Shown in pieces: positions 20,142 through 30,224 of a stretch of DNA of 64,000 nucleotides. This stretch comes from Persicaria tinctoria (lineage: Eukaryota; Streptophyta; Magnoliopsida; Caryophyllales; Polygonaceae). The notes below the pieces were generated by a model that saw nothing but the letters and a program-made list of their open reading frames with translations, was not told the origin of the DNA and made no database searches. Every line of letters begins with the position of its first letter. Position 1 is the first letter of the stretch. The position numbers and the translations under genes were made by a program. The stretch spans positions 38,714,467 through 38,778,466 of the forward strand of contig JBANSL010000004.1 of NCBI GenBank assembly GCA_037127255.1, in the 5' to 3' direction.

Positions 20142-21244
20142 TGATACGTTTGGGATACCCGATCCTTCGCCTGTGGGCTTCAGATCAAGAACCACGCCGT
20201 ATATTTGCTCCGATCTTGCAATGCTCTTTTATATCTCCTGATTTGCAACAATTCAAACAAGGGATTAAATTCCTGATTTAGCGACAAAATTATACTTAGT
20301 AAAATTCAGCAACTTGAGACAAGTAATAGCGACAGAAATAGAGTGCGAAGAACAGCGAGGGACTGAGCGCGCGCGTTGCTGGGCACACAGGCTTCTTAGC
20401 CTCAGGGTGTGCGCGGAGCCGGACTCGCAGGGACAGGGGCACTTCGCTGGAGCGGAAGTGCTAGCGAGCGAGAGACGCGAGAGCGGACGCGGGCGCGCTG
20501 TGAACGACGCGGGCGCGCTAGGAACGACGCGGGCGCGCCGGGGAGTGCTGGTGCGGGAGCGACGACGCTGGGAGCGACTGCGCTCGCTGGAGCGGATTGT
20601 CCGCGAGTTGCACCAAGGGCTGGCTGTTCTTGCTCGATTTCGACAAACACCAAGGGAGGGCTGTCGATTTAGAACAAGGTGAAGGGCTGATTTTGTGATT
20701 GCCGAAAATAATAAGAACACAAGAGCTTTTGGGATTGATAATCGAAGAACCCTAATTCCGTTAAGGGTGTCTTCAATTCTAATTTTCAATCTAATTAAAT
20801 CAAAGGACATAACATGAATTTATAGTAAACTATGAGATATCTAACCAATTCTTCCTTGCAAAGGAAAGGGGTTTGGATAGATTAATTCTATCTAATGATA
20901 AATGAAATAACTTAAAGATAAATAAATCCTAAGAAGATAGAAATATAATAACTTGGTGGTCAAGTATTATATCTAGAAGAGATATAATTAAATTCTACCT
21001 TATTTATCTATTTGCATAAAATAACAACTTAATTAATTAAGTGAACTGGCCCACACATCTAAGCTACTCGACATGGGCCTTAAGAGCACTCGGCATGCAT
21101 CTTGAATCTTCTTCCATGGTGGCGCCTTCTTCTTCCTCTTGAGGACGAGACTCTTTGCCATCAATGGCCCTCGAATCGGTCTTGAGAGCTCGCCTGGATC
21201 AAGATCATTGTTGGACCCACAGAAGGTCATCTTGATCCGCATCA
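20142..21244 (-). mobile_element. Solo LTR inserted in the leader of element I
   Basis: A 1,103-bp insertion with ends TGATACG...CGCATCA and target duplication AAAGG (20137-20141 and 21245-21249). It interrupts the leader exactly where II and III are continuous (CGACCAAGTCAGTGCAC near 37364). The minus strand at its right end encodes a tail ending in KRKKKAPPWKKIQ, like the LTR-borne tail of B1 and B2, so it is a minus-strand LTR of a B-like family. A GC-rich core (about 20340-20690) yields overlapping long ORFs that are compositional. No internal region is present, so it is a solo LTR. Confidence 0.88.
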
Positions 21245-21668
21245 AAAGGTGCACACAATCCCATTGTGAACACCCTAAGCCGGCGGCAATTCTGTCCCCA
21301 TAGTCCCCTTTGGCCGATTCTACTACACCACACAAAGCAAACCCTAGTTTGTTATCTTTTCTATCCTTTGTTCTATCTTTGGAACTTTTGATCTATCTAT
21401 ATCTATTTATATTTTATCCATTGCCTATTTAAATTCTGATTTTTGGTAGATAAAAGACATTATATCTATCAAATATCTATTAAGGCATAAGATAGATCCT
21501 ATTTCCTAAAATAGCCATTCTACCTATATATTTGCATTAGGGCTGAATTTTATTATCTTTTCACCATTATCATTCAATTTTCGAGTCCTATTACATATTT
21601 TAGAGTCTTTCTTGCATTAGTATAAAAAAAAAAAAAAATCAGTTTCGAAAATTACATTAAAACTTGGA

Positions 21669-21692
21669 CCTAGGAGGATAAAATTCACTAGG
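21669..21692 (+). repeat. Conserved-loop hairpin in leader of element I
   Basis: Stem CCTAG (21669-21673), loop GAGGATAAAATTCA (21674-21687), stem CTAGG (21688-21692). The same loop is found in T1 and in II and III. It lies about 650 bp upstream of the gag start. Confidence 0.8.
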
Positions 21693-21934
21693 GGCAAAAG
21701 TAAGTCAAAAAAAAAAAAAAGAGGAAAGTGTTTTGTTTGATCTAGTGCAAGAAAGCTCCCAAGGACAATTGGTGAACCCTTTTCTCAGCCCTAATCGACA
21801 TACCCTATCCTAAACACATACACCTCCACAAAAATTGAAACCCTACCCTGCAACTACAACGTCCTAACTTAAAGGTTTTCAATCAAAAGAGGTAAATTTC
21901 CAAGTTTTCTTTTATTTCTCTTTATTTTCTATTT

Positions 21935-22160
21935 GTGTCGAGTAGAGCTCTGTTTGGTCGAGTTCTCTCTTGTCTTGGTCGAGTGATCTCAGCCCCTGCC
22001 GAGTGATCTCTTGTGGTGTCGAGTGCTCCCTTGCTACTGTCGAGTACTCCTTAGTCTATTTCGAGTTAAATTCTTGCGAATTCCCATCTGTTTTGCTTGA
22101 ATTGAGTTGTTTGCTTACATCGAGTGCTCTACAGCCTTTGTTGAGTACTCTTCTGCGTTG
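21935..22160. repeat. TCGAGT repeat array in leader of element I
   Basis: About ten copies of GTCGAGT followed by GCTC, GATC or ACTC occur at 20-30 bp spacing just before gag. Similar arrays are in II (38085-38260), III (48783-48960) and, inverted, B1 (30400-30620). Confidence 0.7.
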
Positions 22161-22345
22161 TTTCATTCATTACATACCTTGATTGCCTTGTTGTTGCTTG
22201 GTAGTTGATTTGCCCAAAGCGGATTGCCCTAGCAAGCGTGATATATCAATCAGAGAGGGAGTGTGAGCGAAACACAATTGTGAGCTGTTTTATAAGTTTT
22301 TACTAACCTTTAACATATTTCTGTGTTTCTTTTATCTTTGTTATC

Positions 22346-22819
22346 ATGTCTAACAATCAGGGAAACAGTGGTGGTAACAATGCCACTAACTCAAGTGCAA
22401 CTGTGACGCCAGAACAGTTTGCCACCATGATGGCTAACATCACTACCATCATGAACACCATGGCTAACAAGGAGTCCGTAGCTGAACTAGCCGCCAAGGT
22501 GACAGCTTTGGAGAACTCCAGGCCGAGTGGTTCAAACACTATAGGAGGTCAGCAAGATCGAGTGGAGATACATCATGATGAAAGAGAGGTCGTAAATCCT
22601 AACCCTATTCCTAATCCTAATCCTCATGTCAATGTTAATTTAAATAATCCTTTATTCAATGAAAACAACTCTCCACGAGGTGGGAGAAATGATCGGAATA
22701 ACGGGTTTGTTAATGTGCAAGGACAAGGACAGGGAAGGGGAAGAGGTCGAGGCTTCCAGGAGCAATTCTACTACTCAGAGCAAGATGATGACTTCCAAGA
22801 AGAGGAGTATTGGGAGTAG
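22346..22819 (+). pseudogene. gag N-terminal segment of element I
   Basis: Starts with ATG at 22346 (MSNNQGNSGGNN). It is rich in Asn, Gly and Gln, with an RGRGRG phrase and an acidic [14 protein letters not shown] end. It stops at TAG 22817-22819, where III has a sense codon (CGA) in the same frame; the frame continues downstream without shift. The segment corresponds to the disordered N-terminus of gag. Confidence 0.8.
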
Positions 22820-22960
22820 CGTCCGAGACGGAATCAAAGAGGAAATCAGAACCGACCACCTAGGTACAATGACGAGGACGGCATAGGTAAGGTCAAGGTA
22901 AGGATTCCTCCTTTTGAAGGTAAAACTGATCCAGATGCATACATTGATTGGGAAACTAAA

Positions 22961-24706
22961 ATGGATCAGATTTGGAATTGTCACAATTTCTCTAATGCTA
23001 AAAAGGTGCAACTAGCTACTTTAGAATTCACAGGCTTTGCTTTAATTTGGTGGGATAACTTAATTAAAGAAAGGAGAAGAGCTCTTGATGCACCTATTGC
23101 TTCTTGGGAACAACTTAAAGCATTAATGAGAAATCGATTTGTACCTCAACATTATGCTAGAGAGCTTAGGCAAAGATTAGAAAATCTTAAGCAAGGTAAT
23201 AAAACTGTTGAGGAAACATTTAATCTTATGCAAGAAACTATGGCTCGAGCTAATGTGAGTGAACCTTATGAAGATACAAATGCTAGATATCTTAGGATAT
23301 TGCATCCCGCTTTAGCTCATGAGATTGACTATTTTCCCTATACTACTCCTACTGATTTGTTACCTTTAGCAATTAAAGTAGAAAAGGGACAACGTTACAA
23401 GAGCCAAGGAAGAGTGTCGAGTGGCCAGCAGCCCCAATGGCGCCAACCTCGGCCAAATCAGTCCCAATGGCGTGGTGAAGGTGGTTCACGAGATCGACCA
23501 AACCAGCCCCAAGGGAGAGGAGATAGCCGAGCACCTCAACAGCCCCTCGACAAAGGAAAAGGTCCATGGACTGGACGAGAATCGTCTGGGACATCTACTG
23601 GTCCCAAAGGGAGTAATCCTAATCCTTCTACTACTCGTTCTAGAGATATTGTATGCTTTAAATGCCAAGGTAGGGGACATTATATGAAGGATTGCCCTAA
23701 TAAGAAAACGCTCATGGTTAATCAATTTGGAGAATATGAATCTGAAAATTCTTGTGATGAACCGGATGAGCATGCTAATGACAATTATCAGAACTTAAAC
23801 CTTGTTTGTTATGAAAATGATGATAATGAGGTTGAATATGAACATGGAGAATCTTTGATTGTTAGGAGAGTTTTAAGTGTTGTTCCTACACCATGTGAAG
23901 ATAATCAAAGAGAAAACTTATTTCATACTCGTTGTCTAGTTAAAGGAAAGGTTGTGAATGTGATCATTGATGGAAGTAGTTGCTGTAATTTAGCTAGTCA
24001 AGAAATGGTTGACAAGTTGCATTTACCTACTGTCCAACACCCTAGACCTTACAAATTGCATTGGATGAATGATTGTGGCTTATTAAAAGTTCATAGACAA
24101 GTTAAAGTGCATATTAAATTAGGACATTATGAAGATGATGTTTTATGTGATATTGTGCCTATGCAAGCTTGTCATATTCTATTAGGCCGTCCTTGGCAAT
24201 CTGATCGTAAGGTTATTCATGATGGGTTTACTAATCGGTATACCTTTACTTTTCAGGGAAAGAATGTCATTCTCAAACCCATGACGCCTACGCAAGTAGC
24301 TGATGAGATTGAGAAGCGGAAGGTAAGTAAAGGCGAGTTAGATCAGGAGGCTCAGTCAAGCCAAGTGGATCCTCAAACTCGAGCTAAGAGTGTGTTCTGG
24401 GTTTCCAAAAGCACATTCCTGGACGAATTTGCGGATGGTGGAACTATCCTTATGCACCTTATCAAGAGCTTGAATATGTTGAGTGAAGAGCTTAAAGCTT
24501 CTCTTCCATCCAACATACTCGCTCTACTCGAGGAGTATAAAGATGTGTTTCCCGATGACATACCACAAGGTCTACCCCCTATTCGTGGAATTGAGCATCA
24601 AATTGACCTTATTCCGGGGGCTGCATTACCTAATCGACCTGCGTATCGTATGAATCCCACTGAGACCCAAGAGGTCCAAACCAAGTCCAGGAACTGTTGG
24701 ATATAA
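22961..24706 (+). CDS. gag-protease segment of element I
   Basis: This 581-codon frame is in phase with 22346 and so continues gag after the nonsense codon. It contains the gag core (WWDNLIKERRRALDAP, RFVPQHYARELRQRLENLKQ), then a CCHC zinc knuckle [14 protein letters not shown] at about 23653-23694. The retroviral-type aspartic protease region follows, with IIDGSSCCN at about 23965 (II and III have DGG there) and HILLGRPWQ. The frame ends about 40 bp before the RT frame begins. A one-base loss near 24683 and a two-base gain near 24700 relative to II throw the frame. It is part of a broken polyprotein. Confidence 0.85.
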   Translation: MDQIWNCHNFSNAKKVQLATLEFTGFALIWWDNLIKERRRALDAPIASWEQLKALMRNRFVPQHYARELRQRLENLKQGNKTVEETFNLMQETMARANVSEPYEDTNARYLRILHPALAHEIDYFPYTTPTDLLPLAIKVEKGQRYKSQGRVSSGQQPQWRQPRPNQSQWRGEGGSRDRPNQPQGRGDSRAPQQPLDKGKGPWTGRESSGTSTGPKGSNPNPSTTRSRDIVCFKCQGRGHYMKDCPNKKTLMVNQFGEYESENSCDEPDEHANDNYQNLNLVCYENDDNEVEYEHGESLIVRRVLSVVPTPCEDNQRENLFHTRCLVKGKVVNVIIDGSSCCNLASQEMVDKLHLPTVQHPRPYKLHWMNDCGLLKVHRQVKVHIKLGHYEDDVLCDIVPMQACHILLGRPWQSDRKVIHDGFTNRYTFTFQGKNVILKPMTPTQVADEIEKRKVSKGELDQEAQSSQVDPQTRAKSVFWVSKSTFLDEFADGGTILMHLIKSLNMLSEELKASLPSNILALLEEYKDVFPDDIPQGLPPIRGIEHQIDLIPGAALPNRPAYRMNPTETQEVQTKSRNCWI

Positions 24707-24746
24707 GGGTTACATTCGAGAAAGCTTAAGTCCTAGTGCTGTACCT

Positions 24747-27359
24747 GTGTTATTAGTCCCTAAGAAAGATGGTTCATGGAGAATGTGTGTAGATTGTAGG
24801 GCTATTAACAACATCACTATTAAATATCGTCACCCTATTCCTAGATTAGATGATATGCTAGATGAGTTACATGGAGCTTCTATATTTTCTAAAATTGATC
24901 TTAGAAGTGGCTATCATCAAATCAGAATGAAAAAGGGAGATGAATGGAAAACAGCCTTTAAGACTAAGCTTGGTTTATATGAGTGGTTGGTTATGCCTTT
25001 TGGTTTAACTAATGCTCCTAGCACTTTTATGCGTTTAATGAATCATGTGCTTCGAGATTTCATTGGAAGATTTGTTGTTGTTTATTTTGATGATATTCTG
25101 ATTTATAGCAAATCTCTTAATGAACATGAATCACATCTTAGAGAAGTGCTTAAAACGCTGAGAATTGAACGCTTGTATGCTAATTTAAAGAAGTGTGAAT
25201 TATGTAATGAACAAGTGTCTTTTCTTGGATTTGTAGTGAGATCTAATGGACTGCGTGTTGATGAATCTAAGATCAAAGCCATCCAAGAGTGGCCGACACC
25301 CACCAACATAGGCCATGTACGCAGCTTCCAAGGTCTTGCGAGCTTCTACCGACGCTTTGTGCGAGATTTCAGCACCATCTCAGCCCCACTGACCGAGCTT
25401 ACTAAGAAGAGAAGTGAATTCACATGGGGAGCAGCTCAGGAGGAAGCATTCAACACCCTTAAGGACAAGCTCACTCACGCACCCCTATTAGCTTTGCCGG
25501 ACTTTACTCAGCCGTTTGAAGTAGAGTGTGATGCTAGAGGAGTTGGAATTGGTGGAGTCCTTATGCAGGGAGGTAAGCCTATTGCTTTCTTTTCTGAAAA
25601 GTTGAAGGGTGCTTGTCTTAACTACTCTACTTATGATAAGGAATTATATGCTTTGTTTAGAGTACTTAAGACATGGTCTCACTATCTATGGCCTAGCGAG
25701 TTTATTCTTCGGACTGATCATGAGTCTTTAAAACACTTTAAAAGCCAAGATAAACTTGATAGGAGGCATGGTAGATGGATGGAGTTTATTGAAACATTTC
25801 CTTATGTAATTAAGTATAAGAAAGGCAAAGACAATGTGGTAGCTGATGCATTATCTAGAAGACATGTTCTTTTAACCACTTTGGATTCTAGAGTCTTAGG
25901 CTTTGTTTACATAAAGGAATTGTACGAATCTGATTTGGATTTTGGTGAACATTTTCGAAAATGCTTAGAAAAGGGTCCTAATGACAGCTTTTATATACAT
26001 GAAGGATTCTTATTTCGAAAAGATCAAGTGTGCATTCCTAGATGTTCTCTACGATTATTACTTGTTAGTGAAGCCCATAGTGGTGGATTAATGGGACATT
26101 TTGGTAGGGATAAAACATATAACACACTGAAATCACATTTTTATTGGCCACATATGCTTAGGGATGTAGAACATTGCCTTAAGAGATGCATAGATTGCAT
26201 TAAAGCCAAAGCTAAGCTTATGTCTCATGGCCTTTATACACCACTACCGACCCCCGCAGCCCCTTGGGAAGACATTTCTATGGATTTTATAGTTGGGTTG
26301 CCTAGAACTAAGAAGGGGAGAGATTCTATATTTGTGGTAGTGGATAGGTTCTCTAAAATGGCTCATTTCATTGCATGTCATAAAACTGATGATGCTACCA
26401 ACGTTGCTAATCTATTCTTTAGAGAAGTAGTTAGGTTGCATGGCGTGCCTAAAACCATTGTTAGTGATAGGGATGTGAAATTCTTAAGTCATTTTTGGCG
26501 TACTTTATGGAGTAAATTGGGAACTAGATTGCTATTCTCTACTTCTAGCCACCCCCAAACTGATGGCCAAACTGAGGTGACTAATAGAACTCTTGCTACT
26601 GTTCTAAGAGCCATTATTAGGAAGAATTTGAAACTTTGGGAAGAAGCCTTACCTCATGTGGAATTTGCATATAATCGAACCATGCATTCGGCAACTAAAA
26701 TCAGTCCATTTGAATGTGTGTATGGTGTTAATCCACTAACCCCTTTTGATCTTACTCCATATCCTATGAGAGACAAAGAATCATTTGAGGCAGGTAAGCA
26801 TGTCGTGTTCATCAAGGAGCTGCATGAACGAACTCGAGAGAAGCTGAAGCTAAAGGCTGAATACAATGCTAACAAGGCCAACAAAGGACGTCGCTTGGTC
26901 ACATTTCAGCCTGTAGATCTTGTATGGGTGCACTTGAGGAAGGAGCGGTTTCCAGAAGCCCGAAAGAACAAGCTGTCGCCACGTGGTGATGGACCATTTC
27001 GGATCAAGAAGAGAGTGGGCGACAATGCCTACCAATTGGAGCTTCCTGGAGACATGGGCGTGAGCGCTACATTCAACGTCGCGGATCTAATCCCTTACTT
27101 CGCTGTGGATGAAGACTTGGATTCGTGGTCGAATCCTTTTCAAGAAGGGGAGGTTGATGCGGGACCATCTTCTACAGCTCCAGACACACCTATCATACTT
27201 GGAGAAGGACCAATGACTCGAGCTAGAGCTAAGAAGCTTCAGAGAGACTCATTCAACTTTGTGGGTCATGCATTATTCTCGAGCAAGGTTCAACTCCCCG
27301 AGCCTACATTGAAGACTTACATGTGCATTGGAGTGCATGAAGAGGCCGAGCCACCTTAG
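24747..27359 (+). CDS. RT-RNase H-integrase segment of element I
   Basis: This 870-codon frame is shifted relative to gag. RT carries the catalytic YFDD motif in [12 protein letters not shown] (about 25078). RNase H follows ([23 protein letters not shown]). Integrase has its HHCC zinc-binding part ([12 protein letters not shown]...CIDC), the first catalytic Asp in SMDFIVGLP, the second in VSDRDVKF and Glu in [13 protein letters not shown]. The last ~68 codons (DAGPSS...EEAEPP) lie in the 3' LTR. It lacks a 17-residue segment present in II and III after ALSRRHVL. It cannot be made as gag-pol without two corrections upstream. Confidence 0.9.
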   Translation: MLLVPKKDGSWRMCVDCRAINNITIKYRHPIPRLDDMLDELHGASIFSKIDLRSGYHQIRMKKGDEWKTAFKTKLGLYEWLVMPFGLTNAPSTFMRLMNHVLRDFIGRFVVVYFDDILIYSKSLNEHESHLREVLKTLRIERLYANLKKCELCNEQVSFLGFVVRSNGLRVDESKIKAIQEWPTPTNIGHVRSFQGLASFYRRFVRDFSTISAPLTELTKKRSEFTWGAAQEEAFNTLKDKLTHAPLLALPDFTQPFEVECDARGVGIGGVLMQGGKPIAFFSEKLKGACLNYSTYDKELYALFRVLKTWSHYLWPSEFILRTDHESLKHFKSQDKLDRRHGRWMEFIETFPYVIKYKKGKDNVVADALSRRHVLLTTLDSRVLGFVYIKELYESDLDFGEHFRKCLEKGPNDSFYIHEGFLFRKDQVCIPRCSLRLLLVSEAHSGGLMGHFGRDKTYNTLKSHFYWPHMLRDVEHCLKRCIDCIKAKAKLMSHGLYTPLPTPAAPWEDISMDFIVGLPRTKKGRDSIFVVVDRFSKMAHFIACHKTDDATNVANLFFREVVRLHGVPKTIVSDRDVKFLSHFWRTLWSKLGTRLLFSTSSHPQTDGQTEVTNRTLATVLRAIIRKNLKLWEEALPHVEFAYNRTMHSATKISPFECVYGVNPLTPFDLTPYPMRDKESFEAGKHVVFIKELHERTREKLKLKAEYNANKANKGRRLVTFQPVDLVWVHLRKERFPEARKNKLSPRGDGPFRIKKRVGDNAYQLELPGDMGVSATFNVADLIPYFAVDEDLDSWSNPFQEGEVDAGPSSTAPDTPIILGEGPMTRARAKKLQRDSFNFVGHALFSSKVQLPEPTLKTYMCIGVHEEAEPP
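27141..27154 (+). other. PPT of element I
   Basis: CAAGAAGGGGAGGT sits immediately before the 3' LTR and inside the pol reading frame. Confidence 0.85.
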
Positions 27360-28207
27360 AGCATGCTTGGGCCGATTTATTTAAGTGTTAATGTCTAATT
27401 TCAGCTTATGAACATTATTGGGCTGAATTGGGCTTTTCTAGTTATTATTTTTAAGAACCTTATTTTACTTATGTTCTTAGGTTTATTTCATTAAGCCCAT
27501 TAGTAATTAGTTCTATCTTTTCTATCTTCTTAGAATCGGCCAACGGGCCTTAGTTTCCTATATATGTCGATTTCAGCCTTGTAAATCGATGGAACATTCA
27601 TAATAGAAATATTGCTTCTCAAAATCGTGTGTGTTACACCTTGAGAGTTGTTGGCCGAATTAGAGCAGTGCTCATTCGCCTTCGAATTGATATCATCTCA
27701 GCTTGGTTTGCTTTGCCGTTCATCAACTTCGCAAGACTTGGTGAATCTAGTATCCACAAGCCCCCTTCTGGTGCTTCAAGTTGTCCGCTTGATTGTGTCG
27801 GATTGTAGAGGCGGGTTGTGTAGTCATTGGTATTGGTTCCTACCCTCTGAGGAGGCCTGGGGTCTTTATCTTGTTCTGCATAGATCGACTCAGTCCATAT
27901 CAGGTCGTGTCTTTCAATTCCTTATCTATCTTTATCGAGTCTTTATTCTTCTTGTTAGTGTCGACATCAATAACAGCCCTGTTCTTGGTGTTCTTGTCGA
28001 GTTCTTGATCGATCTTGATCTATCTTGGTCGAATCTTGAGAGTCTTGCATTGTTCTTGTTTATTCTTTCTGCGTTTCTTGAGTTCTTGTTGGAATCTTGA
28101 TCATTCTCGATTGTTTCTTGCAGATCTTGAATCATCTTGTTGAGTCTTTCTTTGATTTCTTGCTTGATTGTCGAAGATCGGACCAACCCACGGCTAACCC
28201 CGTATCA
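27155..28207 (+). mobile_element. 3' LTR of element I
   Basis: LTR of 1,053 bp with ends TGATGCGGG and CCCGTATCA. The first ~200 bp are coding for the polyprotein tail. It is followed by the GAGGG duplication and the remainder of the B1 LTR. Confidence 0.9.
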
Positions 28208-28212
28208 GAGGG

Positions 28213-28932
28213 GGCTCGTGGATACTAGGATCACCAAGTCTTGCGAAGTTGATGAACACAAAGCAAACCAAGCTAAAACAAACCAATTCGATGATCAACG
28301 AGCACAGCTCTAGTTGGATCAACAAGACACTCCATGTGTTTCACACAATTTGAGAGATCTAAATTCTATTCATCATGTTCTAATTGAATTACAATAGAAG
28401 AACTCTGAATATATAGGCCACGCAGGGCTGTTGGGCCGAGTTAGATGATAAAATAAGATAAAACTAACATCTAATGGAAATAATAAAAATAACCTTAAAG
28501 TTTCCTAAAATAACTTATGTAAAAGAAATACTAAAAATAGGAAATAAACATAATGTTCAAGACTTAATTAAAATCCCGTCAAAACAGTGACAACTTGCAA
28601 AGATGTGCATTTCGGCCAATTTTGAGGTCGAATATGGAAAAACCTTCAACAGAAAAGTTGTAGATCTCTTCGTCCTCGTTCCAACAAGATATGACACGCC
28701 TCAATCCGATAAATATTGAATCCGTACGACCCATTTTACAGAGACGTCGAAAGCTGTCAAATGACTATGAACGAGCTAAACGTCAAGCTTCCACCTTTGG
28801 ACCTTCTCCCATGGTGGAGCCTTCTTCTTCCTCTTGAGGATGACTTCATTCTCACGAGCTCGACTCATAGGTCCATCCCCAAGTATAGATGTGTCTGGAG
28901 GTGTCTTGGATGGTGAGGATGGTCCTGCATGA
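28213..28932 (-). mobile_element. B1 3' LTR, right segment
   Basis: Continuation of the B1 left LTR after element I, ending CTGCATGA at 28932. The partner LTR ends CTGCATCA, so one terminal base has changed. The minus strand encodes the tail GPMSRARENEVILKRKKKAP within the LTR. Confidence 0.88.
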
Positions 28933-29156
28933 ATCTCCCTTTCTTGAAAAGGATTCGTCCTCGAATCCAAGGTCGCATTTGATTCCGCAAAGGCATCCAC
29001 ACGAGCTCCTGGATCGAATACCACATGTCCATGGAAACCCTTGTCAAGGCTGATTGATGTAGGGATTGACCACTCCTCGATGGATATTATCTCGGCTTCA
29101 TCTACAAAATCAAGAAAAGAAACTTTATGAGTGCATAATTCATATTTGATATCATT
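28776..29156 (-). pseudogene. C-terminal part of the B1 mini-ORF
   Basis: The minus-strand frame runs from the internal region across the PPT (near 28933-28947) into the 3' LTR. It begins with a scrap resembling the RT connection of the autonomous family: ELCTHKVSFLDFVDEAE, compare [14 protein letters not shown] in II, followed by EEWSIPTS versus QEWPTPTN. It then jumps to RTNPFQEREIHAGPS, the end of integrase, and the basic tail ending APPWEKVQ. It shows that B-type elements are internal-deletion derivatives of an autonomous gag-pol. Confidence 0.6.
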
Positions 29157-29641
29157 TCCGATCTTCGACAACAAGCAAGAACTAAACAAGAAACAAGAAC
29201 GCAGCAATGTAAGACTCAAGAAACACCAAGAACTCGATCAAGAATTGATCAAGAACTCCAAGAAAGACACGAAACAGCAAGAACAAAGGGAAAGACACGA
29301 AATTTAATGGAAAGAATGGAAAGACACGACCTGATATGGACTGAGTCGATCTATGCAGAACAAGATAAAGACCCCAGGCCTCCTCAGAGGGTAGGAACCA
29401 ATACCAATGCCTACACAACCCGCCTCTACAATCCGACACAATCAAGCGGACAACTTGAAGCACCAGAAGGGGGCTTGTGGATACTAGATTCACCAAGTCT
29501 TGCGAAGTTGATGAACACAAAGCAAACCAAGCTAAAACAAACCAATTCGATGATCAACGAGAACAGCTCTAGTTGGATCAACAAGACACTCCATGTGTTT
29601 CACACAATTTGAGAGATCTAAATTCTATTCATCATGTTCTA
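29157..29641 (-). mobile_element. Ectopic LTR patch inside B1
   Basis: About 485 bp of LTR sequence lacking both LTR termini is embedded in the B1 internal region. It begins at the GATCTTCGACAACAAGC phrase and ends at TTCATCATGTTCTA. The flanking internal sequence would be continuous without it, as in B2 near 61705. At the right border the LTR and the internal region share about 13 bp (TAGAACATGATGA on the minus strand). Confidence 0.75.
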
Positions 29642-30209
29642 ACGTAATATGCACTTTAGCTTGGTCAATAATCCCTAAGTTTCCATCCAATGCTAGCAAG
29701 TTTTCATCCTTTTCCAAGGCTGAATTTTCAATTAACTCAATGCTAGCAATAGTAGAAGAATTTTCACCATCAATGACCATATTAATAACTATGCCTTTTT
29801 CTATGCATTTAGTATGACACAACTCTTCACTTTGATTATCATCACAAGGATTAGGTTGAACACTTAAAACCTTACTATCAATCAAAGAATCATCATGCTC
29901 ATATTTAATGCAAACATTATCATCATAGGCAATTAAATTAAAACCTTGATCAACATTATTATCAACATGCTCGACATTTTCAGCAATAAAAGAAGCATCT
30001 ATGCTAGAAGAAACATGATGTTGAATAGCATTATTAAGGGGAATAGAATGAGATTCTTCCCTTTCCATTGGTGGCATTTCATTTCTAGGTGGAACTTTCC
30101 AACCTAGTGCCGCCATTCTTTTATATATCAGTGCCAATTTCTCAGTCACGGCTTCCAACTGTTTGTTTATCTCAGCGTGAGTAATCATGTTGTTGCCCTG
30201 GTTAGACAT
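29642..30209 (-). CDS. Mini gag/protease-like ORF of B1
   Basis: ATG at 30207-30209 gives MSNQGNNMITHAEINKQLEA and onward, a start related to gag of I-III (MSNNQGNN). A predicted helical stretch of about 40 residues is followed directly by the protease-proximal segment: SKVLSVQPNPCDDNQSEE versus [18 protein letters not shown] in II, then IVINMVIDGENSSTIASIEL versus [19 protein letters not shown]. The gag core and zinc knuckle are absent. The Asp-Gly of the protease site is kept. B2 has the matching ORF, so the layout was inherited by a family. The reading frame enters the LTR patch at its end. Confidence 0.6.
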
Positions 30210-30224
30210 GGCAAATAAAGACAA

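Larger units (their letters stand above)
18911..28207 (+). mobile_element. Gypsy element I (autonomous-type, decayed)
   Basis: A complete plus-strand element with TGATGCGGG...CCCGTATCA ends and target duplication GAGGG at 18906-18910 and 28208-28212. Its layout is 5' LTR 18911-19932, PBS 19936-19947, a leader with an inserted solo LTR, gag-pol 22346-27359, PPT 27141-27154 and 3' LTR 27155-28207. A nonsense codon in gag and a frameshift before RT make it non-functional. By eye it is more diverged from II and III than those are from each other. Confidence 0.92.

Noticed and set aside
20265..20810. Overlapping Arg/Ala-rich ORFs of up to 181 codons
   Set aside because: They lie in the GC-rich core of a solo LTR and are open on both strands because of low stop density.
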